A stretch of DNA of 64,000 bases, taken from positions 124,001-188,000 of the forward strand of contig NZ_JAUSUF010000005.1 in assembly GCF_030813415.1 (NCBI RefSeq). The letters are read 5' to 3'. Within the stretch, counting starts at the first letter, position 1. Each line of letters begins with the position of its first letter. Both the position numbers and the translations under genes were made by a program. Of the stretch, positions 18,868-29,597 are shown piece by piece. The notes under the pieces are model-generated. The model saw only the letters and a program-made list of their open reading frames with translations. It ran no database searches and was not told the origin of the DNA. The stretch comes from Eubacterium multiforme (lineage in GTDB: Bacteria; Bacillota; Clostridia; Clostridiales; Clostridiaceae).

Positions 18868-19103
18868 GCAAAAAATATAATAAGAAATTATTTTTGTAAA
18901 TAAAATCAATTTAATTACATTTAATTCATTTTTATTGATTTTTATTACAGCTATAAGATAAATGTAGGTAAACAAAGATAAAATGAGATAAACCTTATTA
19001 AATTATATGGATTAGGATTGAATTAATTACAAAATTTAACTGAAAGGTTACAATAAAAAAGGTTGAGTTTTTTTGAAGATTAATTAAAACTACTATAAAT
19101 TTA
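18868..19103. other. AT-rich intergenic stretch with no gene seen
   Basis: About 235 bases between the glmM terminator and the RBS of the acetyltransferase. Very AT-rich and without a convincing ORF, RNA fold or repeat. It probably holds the promoter of the next gene, but no clear -35/-10 pair was found. Confidence 0.5.
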
Positions 19104-19116
19104 AGAGGTGAAACAA

Positions 19117-19623
19117 ATGAAGGGGAACAATATATCATTAAGGCAGGAAGTTTTTAGGAATGATGCATTAATGATTGTTGATTGGTTAAATGATTTTGAA
19201 ATTATTAGATATTTAAATGAAGAAAGCCAAATTTGTAGGCATATTAAAAATATGGTTGAAAGTTGTAATAATCCAGTTCTTACTCCAATTTTTAATCAAA
19301 GAGGAAGTTTTTTTATGATTGATAAAAGAGAAGAACCAATAGGATTTTTAAAGCTAGTTCCTAAAGGAGATAAGGCAGAGATAGTAATTGCAATAGGAAA
19401 TAAAGAGGAATGGGGAAAGGGTATAGGTCCAAATGCAGTACTTCAAGGATTAAAAACTGCATTTTTTGATTGGAGAGTTGATGAAGTTATAGCTAAAGTT
19501 AAGTATGATAATAATAGATCTAGGAGAGTATTTGAAAAGATAGGTTTTGAATTGGAGAAAAATTTAGATAAAGAAGTACAGTATAATTTAACTATGATGG
19601 ACTTTTTCAAACAGATAGCTTAG
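19117..19623 (+). CDS. GNAT family N-acetyltransferase
   Basis: 168 residues from ATG 19117; AGAGGTG at 19104-19110 sets this start, while the upstream GTG at 19108 is part of the RBS. The GNAT fold is seen in the acetyl-CoA loop KEEWGKGIGPNAVLQGLK (related to the Q/RxxGxG/A motif) and the closing segment VKYDNNRSRRVFEKIGFE. It resembles RimJ/RimL-type acetyltransferases. The substrate is unknown. It is convergent with thiT and shares its terminator. Confidence 0.8.
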   Translation: MKGNNISLRQEVFRNDALMIVDWLNDFEIIRYLNEESQICRHIKNMVESCNNPVLTPIFNQRGSFFMIDKREEPIGFLKLVPKGDKAEIVIAIGNKEEWGKGIGPNAVLQGLKTAFFDWRVDEVIAKVKYDNNRSRRVFEKIGFELEKNLDKEVQYNLTMMDFFKQIA

Positions 19624-19643
19624 ATTTAAAAGTAAATAAATTA

Positions 19644-19671
19644 AAAAATCCCCTAAAAAGGGGATTTTTAT
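19644..19671. terminator. Bidirectional terminator between GNAT gene and thiT
   Basis: AAATCCCC/GGGGATTT hairpin with A-run on the left and T-run on the right, able to end transcription from both sides. Confidence 0.85.
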
Positions 19672-19678
19672 TTTAAGT

Positions 19679-20377
19679 TTAAGCACTTACAGGCTTAAAA
19701 CTAACATAGTCTGGATTTACCATTCTAATGATTCTTTCTGTTGGTATTAATTTTAGTATAACCATACAAATAACCATTTCTGCTCCAATTAATGGAAGAT
19801 TTACTGAAAGTGAATAAAGCACAACTCCCATTCCAGCAGGAGCATAGGAACCAAAGAATACAACTCCTGAAATAAAGTGACATAAAAATTTAGCAAAAAA
19901 TGCTACAAATACACCAAGCATCCTTCTATTTTTGAAAAACTTAAATCCAGCTAGTCCCATTGCTAATGATGGTAGTGGATAGTCAAATAACATTTGTAAT
20001 GGATGGATTATAAATGGGTCTGTTAATAAATTTATTAATCCATACAAAAATCCAGTTAAAAATCCAATTTCTTTACCATAAGCAAAGGCTATAATTAATA
20101 TTGGAACCATACAACCTAAAGTAATGCTACCTCCTTGAGGGAATCTATAAAGTCTAAATACATTAAGTATAGTTGCAAGGGCTAGTGCAATTCCAATATG
20201 AGTTATAATTCTAGCATTAAGTTTAATTTTTTTAATTTTAAATAATGCAATAAATATAACTAAACAAGCTATTATTGTAAGTATTGTCATAGGATCCTTA
20301 ATAATAGTTTCAAATTTCTTTGGGAGATTAGTATATAATTTACTAAATCTTGCACCCCAGTCTGTAAAAAATTCCAT
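19679..20377 (-). CDS. thiT: Thiamine transporter ThiT (energy-coupling factor S component)
   Basis: 232 residues with six or seven membrane helices. ThiT binds thiamine and is energised by the shared ECF ATPase/EcfT module encoded elsewhere. Family motifs include GGSITLGCMVPILIIAF and the segment LTDPFIIHPLQMLFDYPLPSLAMG. The N-terminal ~60 residues add an extra hydrophobic helix compared with the usual ~190-residue ThiT. The RBS AGGAGG sits just upstream. The TPP riboswitch immediately 5' (20397-20508) fixes the substrate as thiamine. Confidence 0.93.
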   Translation of the reverse strand: MEFFTDWGARFSKLYTNLPKKFETIIKDPMTILTIIACLVIFIALFKIKKIKLNARIITHIGIALALATILNVFRLYRFPQGGSITLGCMVPILIIAFAYGKEIGFLTGFLYGLINLLTDPFIIHPLQMLFDYPLPSLAMGLAGFKFFKNRRMLGVFVAFFAKFLCHFISGVVFFGSYAPAGMGVVLYSLSVNLPLIGAEMVICMVILKLIPTERIIRMVNPDYVSFKPVSA

Positions 20378-20396
20378 AAAAAAAACCTCCTATACT

Positions 20397-20508
20397 GTGC
20401 TAGAAGGACGTATGAAAACTTAATTGCTTTCCTACGCTGGTATTAACCAGATCAGGTTAAAGGGTTAATGCTTAAAGCATCTCTCAGCCAAATGGCACCC
20501 CTAGCACA
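20397..20508 (-). ncRNA. TPP (THI-box) riboswitch controlling thiT
   Basis: Read on the minus strand it shows GGCTGAGA, ACCCTTT-AACCTGATCTGGTTAATACCAGCG and GTAGGAAA in order, the full THI-box core. Outer arms GTGCTAG and CTAGCAC close the P1 helix. P1 ends ~8 bases before the AGGAGG of thiT and no T-run terminator lies between, so control at translation initiation is likely. Confidence 0.96.
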
Positions 20509-20720
20509 TTTATAAATTAATATTATATTTTATATTATCTATTGTAGTCTTAATATATTAAAGTGTCAATAAATTGAAATTATGTAAAGACAAAATTTTA
20601 AATTTAAAAATAAAATATATAGTTTATTATTGAATAAAATATAAGTATTGGAATTTATATTATAAAATTTAACTTATAATGATAGTATTATAAGGAGAAG
20701 ATATCTTTAGGGGGAATTAA

Positions 20721-21557
20721 ATGGGGTATTATAAAAGTGAAACGAAGGTGAAAAAAGTGATTTATATTTTAATATTTATAATAATGTTAATAATAGTTTT
20801 TCTATATACTCAAAATAATTGGTTATCTATAAATGAAATAGATATAAAAGAACATAAATTAGAATTAAATAAAGATTATAAAATTGTGCATTTAAGTGAT
20901 TTACACAATAAAATGTTTGGGAAAAATCAAAAAAGATTAGTTAAGAAAATAGAACAATTAAAACCAGATATTATAGTTTATACTGGGGATATTGTAGATA
21001 GTTATGATTATAATGAAGAGCCAGCTTTTATACTGATGGAAGAGATATCTAAGATTGCACCAGTTTATTATGTAAGTGGTAATCATGAAATTAGAATAGG
21101 GAATTATGATTACTTAAAAAAGGAATTAATAAAAAGAGGAATTAATGTACTTGATGATGAATTAGTTAAATTAAAGATAGGGAAAAATACTGTAGATTTA
21201 ATTGGGTTAAAAGATGATATGATTTATAATCTTCCTGTTAATCTTAAAAGTATATTAGAAAATAATATTAGTGATAATTATAAAATTTTACTTTGTCACA
21301 AACCAGAAATTTATAAGTTTTACGATAATAGTAATGTAGATTTAGTTTTTACAGGTCATGCCCATGGCGGTCAGATAAGAATACCATTTGTAGGAGGGAT
21401 AATTGCACCAGAGCAAGGTCTTTTCCCTAAATATACAGAAGGTGCTCATAAGTTTAAAGACACAACTCTTGTTATTAGTAGAGGACTTGGAAATAGTGCA
21501 TTTCCTTTTAGAATATTTAATAGACCAGAAATAGTATTAGTAAATTTAAAGGCATAG
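20721..21557 (+). CDS. Membrane-anchored metallophosphoesterase (YkuE/YaeI-like)
   Basis: 278 residues. One N-terminal membrane helix (residues ~11-30) is followed by a calcineurin-like phosphoesterase. Metal-binding motifs are all present: HLSDLHN, YTGDIVD, YVSGNHE, LLCHKPE and GHAHGGQIRIP. Relatives include Bacillus YkuE and E. coli YaeI; the physiological substrate here is unknown, possibly a lipid or cell-wall phosphoester. ATG at 20721 follows AGGGGG. It may form a unit with the next two genes. Confidence 0.88.
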   Translation: MGYYKSETKVKKVIYILIFIIMLIIVFLYTQNNWLSINEIDIKEHKLELNKDYKIVHLSDLHNKMFGKNQKRLVKKIEQLKPDIIVYTGDIVDSYDYNEEPAFILMEEISKIAPVYYVSGNHEIRIGNYDYLKKELIKRGINVLDDELVKLKIGKNTVDLIGLKDDMIYNLPVNLKSILENNISDNYKILLCHKPEIYKFYDNSNVDLVFTGHAHGGQIRIPFVGGIIAPEQGLFPKYTEGAHKFKDTTLVISRGLGNSAFPFRIFNRPEIVLVNLKA

Positions 21558-21589
21558 AAATAAATTGTGTATAGATGGGGGAGAGTAAT

Positions 21590-22213
21590 TTGAAGAAGTA
21601 TAAATATATAATATTTGATATAGATGGTACTATATTAGATACAGAAAAGATGAATTTAATTCCACTTCAAAGATTAATTAAAGATGTTAAAGGAATTGAT
21701 ATAAAATATGAGGATTTAATTTTTGCATTAGGACTTCCAGGAATTAAGACTTTAGAAAAATTAAATTTTGACAATATTGAAGATAATTATTCAAAGTGGG
21801 TTCAGTATGTAAATGAGTATGAGTTAGGAGCAGAGCTTTATAAAAATATTGATAATGTAATAAGTAAACTATATAAAAATAAAATTAAAATGGCAATTGT
21901 AAGTTCAAAGACTAAAGAGCAATATGATATAGATTTTATGGATAAGGGCTTACATGATTTTATGGAATCAGTAGTATTAGCTGATGATACAAAAAATCAT
22001 AAGCCAAATCCAGAACCAATATTAAAGGCAATAGATGAGCTACATGCTAAAAAGGAAGAGTGTATTTATATTGGAGATACATTTTCAGATTATATGTGTT
22101 CAAAAAATGCTAATATTGATTTTGGACTAGCTTTGTGGGGATGTAAAAATAAAGATGGAATAGATGAAGCAATAGAACTTAAAGAGTCTGAGGATTTATT
22201 AAAATTAATATAA
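21590..22213 (+). CDS. HAD-superfamily hydrolase (phosphoglycolate phosphatase/beta-PGM-like)
   Basis: About 207 residues. The start is taken as TTG 21590, since GGGGGAGAG at 21576-21584 is its ribosome-binding site and the upstream ATG at 21575 lies within it. HAD motif I is FDIDGTILDTE, motif II IVSSKT, motif III around KPNPEP with the lysine, and motif IV YIGDTFSD. The helical cap between motifs I and II marks subfamily I. The substrate is not determinable. It lies 17-32 bases after the phosphoesterase. Confidence 0.88.
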   Translation: MKKYKYIIFDIDGTILDTEKMNLIPLQRLIKDVKGIDIKYEDLIFALGLPGIKTLEKLNFDNIEDNYSKWVQYVNEYELGAELYKNIDNVISKLYKNKIKMAIVSSKTKEQYDIDFMDKGLHDFMESVVLADDTKNHKPNPEPILKAIDELHAKKEECIYIGDTFSDYMCSKNANIDFGLALWGCKNKDGIDEAIELKESEDLLKLI

Positions 22214-22258
22214 ATATATTTTCATAAATAAATAGTAACTCTTAGAGGAGAATGTAAA

Positions 22259-22891
22259 ATGGATATTTTTGATTTAACTCATTTTATAGAAGATAAGATG
22301 ACTGCTTATTCAGAAGAAGAAAAAGCAAAAATAACAACTTTGGCAACTATAAAAGAAGATGGATATAATGTATTAAAGATTAAATTAGCAACTCATACAG
22401 GAACTCATATAGATTTGCCAAAACATATATTTGAGGATGGAATTGGACTAGATGAAGTTAATTTAGAAAAATTTATAGGTAGAGCTATTATTATTGACTG
22501 CAGAAATGTAAAAGTTATAGATAAAGAGTTTTTGATTAATTATATAAAAGAAATAGAAAATGTAGAATATTTAATATTAAAGACAGGATGGGAAAAATAT
22601 TGGAATAAAAATGAGTATTTTAGTGAATATCCTATATTAAGTGTTGAAGGAGCCAATTTCCTAGGAAATATTGAAAGTTTATGTGGAATTGGAGTAGATT
22701 GTATATCAATAGATGAAGAAAATAATGAAGAACTAATAAATCATAAAATATTATTATCTAAAGGGAAAATAATAATAGAAAATTTATGTTCATTAAATAA
22801 AATAAATTCTAAGTTTAAAATAATATTAGCGCCATTAAAATTAAAAAATGTTGATGGTTCACCAACAAGAGTATATGGAATTGTAGAATAA
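22259..22891 (+). CDS. Cyclase family protein (kynurenine formamidase-like)
   Basis: 210 residues. It carries the metal-binding motif HTGTHIDLPKH (HxGTHxDxPxH) of the cyclase/KynB family, which hydrolyse formamides or cyclise polyketides, and the DCISID segment. No tryptophan-degradation genes are nearby, so kynurenine is not implied; the substrate is unknown. GAGGAG precedes ATG. It ends at a bidirectional terminator shared with the tRNA gene. Confidence 0.85.
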   Translation: MDIFDLTHFIEDKMTAYSEEEKAKITTLATIKEDGYNVLKIKLATHTGTHIDLPKHIFEDGIGLDEVNLEKFIGRAIIIDCRNVKVIDKEFLINYIKEIENVEYLILKTGWEKYWNKNEYFSEYPILSVEGANFLGNIESLCGIGVDCISIDEENNEELINHKILLSKGKIIIENLCSLNKINSKFKIILAPLKLKNVDGSPTRVYGIVE

Positions 22892-22924
22892 AAAAAAGAT
22901 AGTTTAAAAAAACTATCTTTTTTT
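22891..22924. terminator. Bidirectional terminator between cyclase gene and tRNA-fMet
   Basis: AAAAAAAGATAGTTT pairs with AAACTATCTTTTTTT, so both converging transcripts end in a T-run. Confidence 0.9.
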
Positions 22925-22925
22925 A

Positions 22926-23001
<76 letters not shown>

Positions 23002-23031
23002 ATATTATATTGTGCTTTTTGCCATGAGTTA

Positions 23032-23060
23032 ACTATACTCTTAATAAATATCTTTGTCAA
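23032..23060 (-). promoter_or_regulatory. Promoter of tRNA-fMet
   Basis: On the minus strand TTGACA (23060-23055) and TATAGT (23037-23032) are 17 bases apart, about 30 bases before the tRNA 5' end. Confidence 0.8.
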
Positions 23061-23187
23061 CTTAATTAATAAAATAATTGTTAATTATATTTTATTAATC
23101 TATTTAAAGAGGGTGTATTTTTATATTCTTGTCAACCTTATATTAATCTTTTTATATATTAATAATAAGATATTAACTTTAAGATGA

Positions 23188-24423
<1,236 letters not shown>

Positions 24424-24453
24424 GAAGATTTTAGGTAGTCTAATATAAAAAAT

Positions 24454-24487
24454 AAAAGAGTGCCGAAATTTTATAGGCACTCTTTTT
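24454..24487 (+). terminator. Terminator after the collagen-like gene
   Basis: AAAGAGTGCC pairs with GGCACTCTTT, followed by a T-run. Confidence 0.85.
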
Positions 24488-24555
24488 GTTGCTAAGTAAG
24501 TCTTAATAGATAGGTAAAATCATCACTTACTAAAATATAGGATTACATCTAAATA

Positions 24556-26427
24556 TTAAGCCGTAATTTCATCTTGAGAAAACTGGCTATTATAAAGATC
24601 TGCATAAAAACCATTTTCTTTAAGTAATTCATCATGGGTACCTTGTTCTATAACATTACCATGATTCATAACTAAAATTAGATCTGCATCTTTAATTGTT
24701 GAAAGCCTATGGGCAATAACAAAGTTTGTTCTACCTTTCATAAGTCTTGTCATAGCATTTTGAATATAAGTTTCTGTTCTTGTATCAACAGAACTTGTTG
24801 CTTCATCTAATATTAATACTTTTGGATTAGCAAGTATTGCTCTAGCAATAGTTAATAATTGTTTTTGTCCTTGAGATATATTTGAAGCTTCTTCATTTAA
24901 TATTGTGTCATATCCATTAGGTAATGTTCTTATGAAGTGGTCTGCATGAGCAGCTTTTGCAGCTCTAACAATTTCTTCAAAGGTAGCATCTTCTTTACCA
25001 TAGCCAATATTATCTTTAATGCTTCCATTAAATAGCCAAGTATCTTGAAGAACCATACCAAACATACTTCTTAAATATCCACGACTGAATTTTGTTATAT
25101 CAACACCATCAAAAGTTATTTCTCCACCATTTAATTCATAAAATCTCATCATAAGATTTATTAAAGTTGTTTTACCAGCACCTGTTGGACCAACAATTGC
25201 AATTGTTTGACCTTCTTTAGCAGATACTTGCATATCTTTCATTAAAATTTGATCTTTTTCATAACCAAATTTAACATGTTTAAAATCAACATTTCCTTTA
25301 GGGTTATCAAGAGTTAATGGATTAATAGGATCACTAACTACCTCTTCTTCATCTAATATTTCTAATACTCTTTCAGTTGAAGCCATTGTTGATTGTAGGA
25401 TATTTGCAATGTTTGCAGTTTGATTAATCATTTGAGTAAACTGTCTTGAGTATTGAATAAATGATTGAATATATCCAACACTTAACTTATTTTTAGTAAC
25501 TAATATACTACCAACAACTGCAATAATTACATAACCTATATTATTAATTAAATTCATTAAAGGCATAATTAAACCTGACATAAATTGTGCCTTCCAAGAG
25601 GAACTATATAGTTTATCATTAATTTCATCAAATTCTTTAATTGCTTTCTTTTCATGACCAAAAGCTTTAATTACAGTATGACCAGTATAAACTTCTTCAA
25701 CGTGTCCATTAAGTTTACCAAGTTCCCTTTGTTGATTTGTAAAGAATTTTTGTGATTTACCAATTATAGGTCTAGTTGCAATAACACAAATAGGAAGAGT
25801 TAAAACACATATTAATGTTAATAAAGGACTTATTGTAAGCATCATAATTGTAATACCAATCATTGATATTATAGCTGTAATTAATTGAGTTAAACTTTGT
25901 TGAAGAGTACTACTTATATTATCAACATCATTTGTAACTCTACTTAATATATCTCCCTTAGAATTAGAATCAAAATATTTCATTGGAAGCCTATTTAACT
26001 TTTCATCAACATCACGTCTCATGTCTCTAACAGTATTTTGAGCAACTCCAGCCATTATATATTGTTGTAAATACATAAATGTAGCACTTAATATATAAAA
26101 GAATAAAAGTAGTAAGATATAATGTGTTAATTTTGAAAAATCAATTGAAGCTCCAGGAATTCCTTTAAATTTAGCAATCATACCTTCAAGTATTACATTA
26201 ATAGTTTCTCCAAGTAATTTTGGACTAAATACAGTAAAGGCTGTACTTATTATAGCCATAAAAATTACAGAAATTAATTTAATTTTATGAGGTTTTAAAT
26301 ATTTTAAAAGTCTTATACCTGTTCCTTTGAAGTCTTTGGCTTTTTCGCCACCCATTGCTACTCTGTGGCCACCACCATTTCCTCCCATAAAGCCAGGTTG
26401 TTTTTTATTATTTTTATCTATGCTCAT
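24556..26427 (-). CDS. Multidrug ABC exporter half-transporter, LmrD/BmrD-like subunit
   Basis: 623 residues from ATG 26427, set by GAGGAGG upstream. Six N-terminal membrane helices are followed by a nucleotide-binding domain with Walker A IVGPTGAGKTT and Walker B KVLILDEATSSVD, the catalytic Glu intact. The signature loop reads ISQGQKQ rather than LSGGQ, so this subunit gives the variant signature of an asymmetric heterodimer. The N-terminus is Gly/Lys-rich (~40 residues). Its start overlaps the end of the partner gene by 14 bases. Confidence 0.92.
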   Translation of the reverse strand: MSIDKNNKKQPGFMGGNGGGHRVAMGGEKAKDFKGTGIRLLKYLKPHKIKLISVIFMAIISTAFTVFSPKLLGETINVILEGMIAKFKGIPGASIDFSKLTHYILLLLFFYILSATFMYLQQYIMAGVAQNTVRDMRRDVDEKLNRLPMKYFDSNSKGDILSRVTNDVDNISSTLQQSLTQLITAIISMIGITIMMLTISPLLTLICVLTLPICVIATRPIIGKSQKFFTNQQRELGKLNGHVEEVYTGHTVIKAFGHEKKAIKEFDEINDKLYSSSWKAQFMSGLIMPLMNLINNIGYVIIAVVGSILVTKNKLSVGYIQSFIQYSRQFTQMINQTANIANILQSTMASTERVLEILDEEEVVSDPINPLTLDNPKGNVDFKHVKFGYEKDQILMKDMQVSAKEGQTIAIVGPTGAGKTTLINLMMRFYELNGGEITFDGVDITKFSRGYLRSMFGMVLQDTWLFNGSIKDNIGYGKEDATFEEIVRAAKAAHADHFIRTLPNGYDTILNEEASNISQGQKQLLTIARAILANPKVLILDEATSSVDTRTETYIQNAMTRLMKGRTNFVIAHRLSTIKDADLILVMNHGNVIEQGTHDELLKENGFYADLYNSQFSQDEITA

Positions 26428-28153
26428 TTGAAAGTTCCTCCTCTGAAAGTTGTGATGAGGCAATTTCTTGATAAATTGCACAGTTTTTAAGTAATTCTTT
26501 GTGAGTACCTATACCAACAATTTTACCTTCGTCTAAAACTAATATTCTATCTGCATCCATTATTGTACTTACTCTTTGAGCTACTATAATAACAGCAGAA
26601 TTTTTAGTTTCACTTTTTAAGGCAGCTCTAAGTTTTGAATCTGTCTTAAAATCTAATGCTGAGAAGCTATCATCAAAAAGATAAACTTCAGGTTTTCTAA
26701 CTAAAGCACGGGCTATAGCAAGTCTTTGTTTTTGACCACCTGAGAAATTTTTACCACCTTGTTCAACTATTGAGTCAAATCCATTTTCCTTTTCAGAAAT
26801 AAATTCATAAGCTTGGGCTATTTTAGCTGCGTGAATTAAATCTTCATTTGTTGCATCTTCTTTACCATATTTTAAATTCTCACTAATGGTTCCAGAAAAT
26901 AGCATAGCCTTTTGAGGAACAAATCCAATTTTACTTCTAAGAGTATCTTGAGACATATTTTTTATATTAATTCCATCTACTAATATTTCTCCCTTTGAAA
27001 CATCATAAAATCTTGTTATAAGATTTAATATAGTAGATTTTCCAGAGCCTGTACCACCAATAATTGCAGTAGTTTCACCTGGATTAGTTTTAAAGGATAT
27101 ATTACTTAATGCTGGATTTTCAGCACCAGGATAGAAGTAAGATACATCTTTAAATTCAACATATCCATTTTCAGTACTTTCATTTATTAGGTTATTAGAA
27201 TCATTAATGCTAGGTTCCATTTTTAAAACTTCATTTATTCTTTCAGCAGAAGCAGAAGCTCTAGGAATCATTATAAATAGCATACTTACCATTATAAGTG
27301 AGAACATTATTTGCATTACATATTGCAAGAAGGCCATAAGATTACCAACTTCCATAACACCGCTATTTATTCTATTTGCACCAAACCAAAGTATTGCAAC
27401 AGAGGTTAAGTTTAATATAAGCATTAATAAAGGCATTAGTAATGCAGTTATCTTATTTACTTTTATTGCATTATTAGTAAAATCATCATTTGCTTCATCG
27501 AATCTCTTCTTTTCAAAGGATTGTTTATTAAAAGCTCTTATAACTCTTATACCAGTAAGGTTTTCTCTTAAAATTTTATTTATTTTATCAAGTTTAACTT
27601 GCATTGCTTTAAATAGTGGCATACCTTTTTTACCTATAAATAGTATTGTAATAATAACAATAGGCATTGAAACTAAAAGTATTAATGAAAGTTTTTTATT
27701 AACTGAAACTGCCATTATAATACCACCAATACATGTAAGTGGAGCAGTTACCATCATTCTAAGAATCATAATAACAACCTGCTGTACTTGGTTAACATCA
27801 TTTGTTGTTCTAGTAATAAGGGATGCAGTACCAATTGTATCAATTTCATTTAATGAAAAAGTTTCTGCTTTAGTAAATATATTTCTTCTTAAATCTCTAC
27901 CAAGTCCCATTGAAACTTTAGATGAAATAAAACTAGCAAATATTGTACAGATACTTCCTATGAAAGCTATACCAATCATAATTCCACCAATTTTTAGTAT
28001 ATAGTTAACATCTCCATTTATTATGCCTGTATCTACAATTTTTGATAATAAGGTTGGAAGATATAATTGAGCCATAGTTTGAATAAATAAAAGTATTAAT
28101 ATAAATACTAATTGCTTGCTATAAGGCTTTAAATGTTTAAATAATTTCAACAT
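26414..28153 (-). CDS. Multidrug ABC exporter half-transporter, LmrC/BmrC-like subunit
   Basis: 579 residues, with six membrane helices and an ATPase domain. Walker A is IIGGTGSGKST, the signature is FSGGQKQRLAI, and Walker B is VYLFDDSFSALD. The residue after the Walker B Asp is Asp instead of the catalytic Glu, the degenerate half-site known from heterodimeric exporters such as TM287/288, LmrCD and BmrCD. With the downstream partner it should form one pump with one consensus and one degenerate site. It is the second gene of the marR operon, 15 bases after it. Confidence 0.92.
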   Translation of the reverse strand: MLKLFKHLKPYSKQLVFILILLFIQTMAQLYLPTLLSKIVDTGIINGDVNYILKIGGIMIGIAFIGSICTIFASFISSKVSMGLGRDLRRNIFTKAETFSLNEIDTIGTASLITRTTNDVNQVQQVVIMILRMMVTAPLTCIGGIIMAVSVNKKLSLILLVSMPIVIITILFIGKKGMPLFKAMQVKLDKINKILRENLTGIRVIRAFNKQSFEKKRFDEANDDFTNNAIKVNKITALLMPLLMLILNLTSVAILWFGANRINSGVMEVGNLMAFLQYVMQIMFSLIMVSMLFIMIPRASASAERINEVLKMEPSINDSNNLINESTENGYVEFKDVSYFYPGAENPALSNISFKTNPGETTAIIGGTGSGKSTILNLITRFYDVSKGEILVDGINIKNMSQDTLRSKIGFVPQKAMLFSGTISENLKYGKEDATNEDLIHAAKIAQAYEFISEKENGFDSIVEQGGKNFSGGQKQRLAIARALVRKPEVYLFDDSFSALDFKTDSKLRAALKSETKNSAVIIVAQRVSTIMDADRILVLDEGKIVGIGTHKELLKNCAIYQEIASSQLSEEELSNEHR

Positions 28154-28167
28154 ATAAAATTCACTCC

Positions 28168-28623
28168 TTAAGTAATATTTTGTGTCTTTTCTTTATGATT
28201 TTTTAAGTTGTTTTTTACCTTATTTAATAGCTCCTTTAAAGAGTCTATTTCTTTTTCTGTAAAGTCGTTTAAGCAAATATTATCAATATCAGTGACTATA
28301 GCTTTAAGTTCAACACAAGCGTGTCTTCCTTTTTCAGTTAAATGTATCCTTGAAATTCTCTGATCATTCTCATCTGAAGTTCTTTTTATAAAGCCTGATT
28401 TTTCTAACCTTTTAATCATTACAGTTATAGTAGCAGGTTTTAAATTTAAATTTTTTGCTAGCTCTTTTTGACTTAAGCCATCATTAGCATATAATGCATA
28501 TAAAAGAGGTGGTTGCCCAGGATATAAGCCTTCCTTTTCTAATGTTGTATGGCTTAAAGAAAAATGTAATCTTATTACTTCCCCTAGTAGTTTATGGAAA
28601 GAAAAATCAATTTTAGAATTCAT
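28168..28623 (-). CDS. MarR family transcriptional regulator
   Basis: 151 residues from ATG 28623, set by AAAGGAG; an upstream in-frame ATG at 28662 has no RBS and overlaps the proposed operator. The winged helix is visible as LSQKELAKNLNLKPATITVMIKRLEKSGFIKRTSDENDQR. It heads the operon with two ABC exporter genes and so likely represses it until a drug or toxic compound binds. Confidence 0.92.
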   Translation of the reverse strand: MNSKIDFSFHKLLGEVIRLHFSLSHTTLEKEGLYPGQPPLLYALYANDGLSQKELAKNLNLKPATITVMIKRLEKSGFIKRTSDENDQRISRIHLTEKGRHACVELKAIVTDIDNICLNDFTEKEIDSLKELLNKVKNNLKNHKEKTQNIT

Positions 28624-28646
28624 AATAATACTCCTTTCTAAATTAG

Positions 28647-28658
28647 TTAGTCGTCTAA
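28647..28658. promoter_or_regulatory. Candidate MarR operator
   Basis: TTAGTCGTCTAA, with inverted TTAG/CTAA half-sites, preceded by another TTAG. It lies 24-35 bases upstream of the marR start, where an autorepressor would bind. Confidence 0.45.
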
Positions 28659-28821
28659 TCATTTATTTATTGTAGTACTATTTTTTAGAAAAAACAAGTA
28701 GTAATTTTATGAATTTTATCTTATTAAATTTTATATTTACATATGTAAGACATTATCGACTTAAAAAAGTTTTTATGTTTTAATTTTAATAAAGAAATAT
28801 TTATAAAAGGTGATAAAGTAA

Positions 28822-29082
28822 ATGAATTATGTTTATATTATAAAGTGCAAGGATAACTCATTATATACAGGGTGGACTAATAATTTAGAAGAAAGATTTA
28901 AGGCCCATTCAGAAGGTAGAGGTGCAAAGTATACTAGAGGTAGAGGCCCATTAGAGTTAGTTTATTTTGAGGAATATGAAAATAAAATTGATGCAATGAA
29001 AAGGGAATTTAAAATTAAAAAATTAAATAGAAAAGATAAACTTATTTTAATTAATAATTTTAATAAAAGTGGAAAAAAATAA
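28822..29082 (+). CDS. GIY-YIG domain protein (UPF0213/YhbQ type)
   Basis: 86 residues, the full size of the small single-domain GIY-YIG family. The motif is YVYIIKCKDNSLYTGWTNN, followed by the conserved Arg in LEERFKAHSEGRGAKYTRGRGP and Glu-containing EFKIKKLNRKDKL. The family has nuclease folds with poorly known substrates. RBS AAAGGTGAT precedes ATG 28822. Confidence 0.9.
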   Translation: MNYVYIIKCKDNSLYTGWTNNLEERFKAHSEGRGAKYTRGRGPLELVYFEEYENKIDAMKREFKIKKLNRKDKLILINNFNKSGKK

Positions 29083-29224
29083 TAGATTTTGTATCAATAT
29101 CTCAATGACAAAATATTTTAATTATATAGACAAAGAAAAAAATTATGATAAAATAATCATAGGTATAAAGTTTTATAGAAAAAGGAAGTGAATGTTATAG
29201 AAATAAATTTTTAAAAAATAAAAA

Positions 29225-29440
29225 AGCGCCAGAACTTAAGTGGTTCCCTTAAGCAAATGGAAGATTTGAAGGGGAGTTAAAGAGGAAACTTAAAAAGAAA
29301 GCTATCGCATTCTTTTTGAGTAAGTTCATCTAGCCAAATCGAAGATTTGGAGACTCACTTAAGTTGACGAGGTTGGGAGTTATCGAAACTTTTCGGCGGG
29401 TGCCCCACGGTATCGCACTACCGTTAACAGCTAGCAAAAC
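29225..29440 (+). ncRNA. glmS ribozyme-riboswitch
   Basis: The 5' cleavage-site sequence AGCGCCAGAACT at 29225 and the core GACGAGG, GTTATCGAAACTTTTCGGCGGGTGCCCC at ~29366-29406 are present. The P4 hairpin CACGGTATCGCACTACCG follows. Cleavage is expected just before G29226. P1 is long: AACTTAAGTG near 29233 pairs with CACTTAAGTT near 29356, with ~120 bases of extra structure between. Glucosamine-6-phosphate triggers self-cleavage and decay of glmS mRNA. Confidence 0.97.
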
Positions 29441-29597
29441 TATGAAGCAATTTATAGCACAAATCTAGCTTGGTGTTAAAACCTTCATTTTAAGGTTTTT
29501 ATAGTCCTAGGATTATTGTACCTATTTTTACTTTAGCTAGGAGAAAACTTTAAAGAAGATGAAAATTAAATATTTAGATACGGAAGGAAGATTTTTT

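Noticed and set aside
29477..29502. Hairpin AAAACCTT/AAGGTTTT before glmS as an intrinsic terminator
   Set aside because: T-run is short and broken (TTTTTATAG), and glmS control is by ribozyme cleavage; could be a minor attenuator only.
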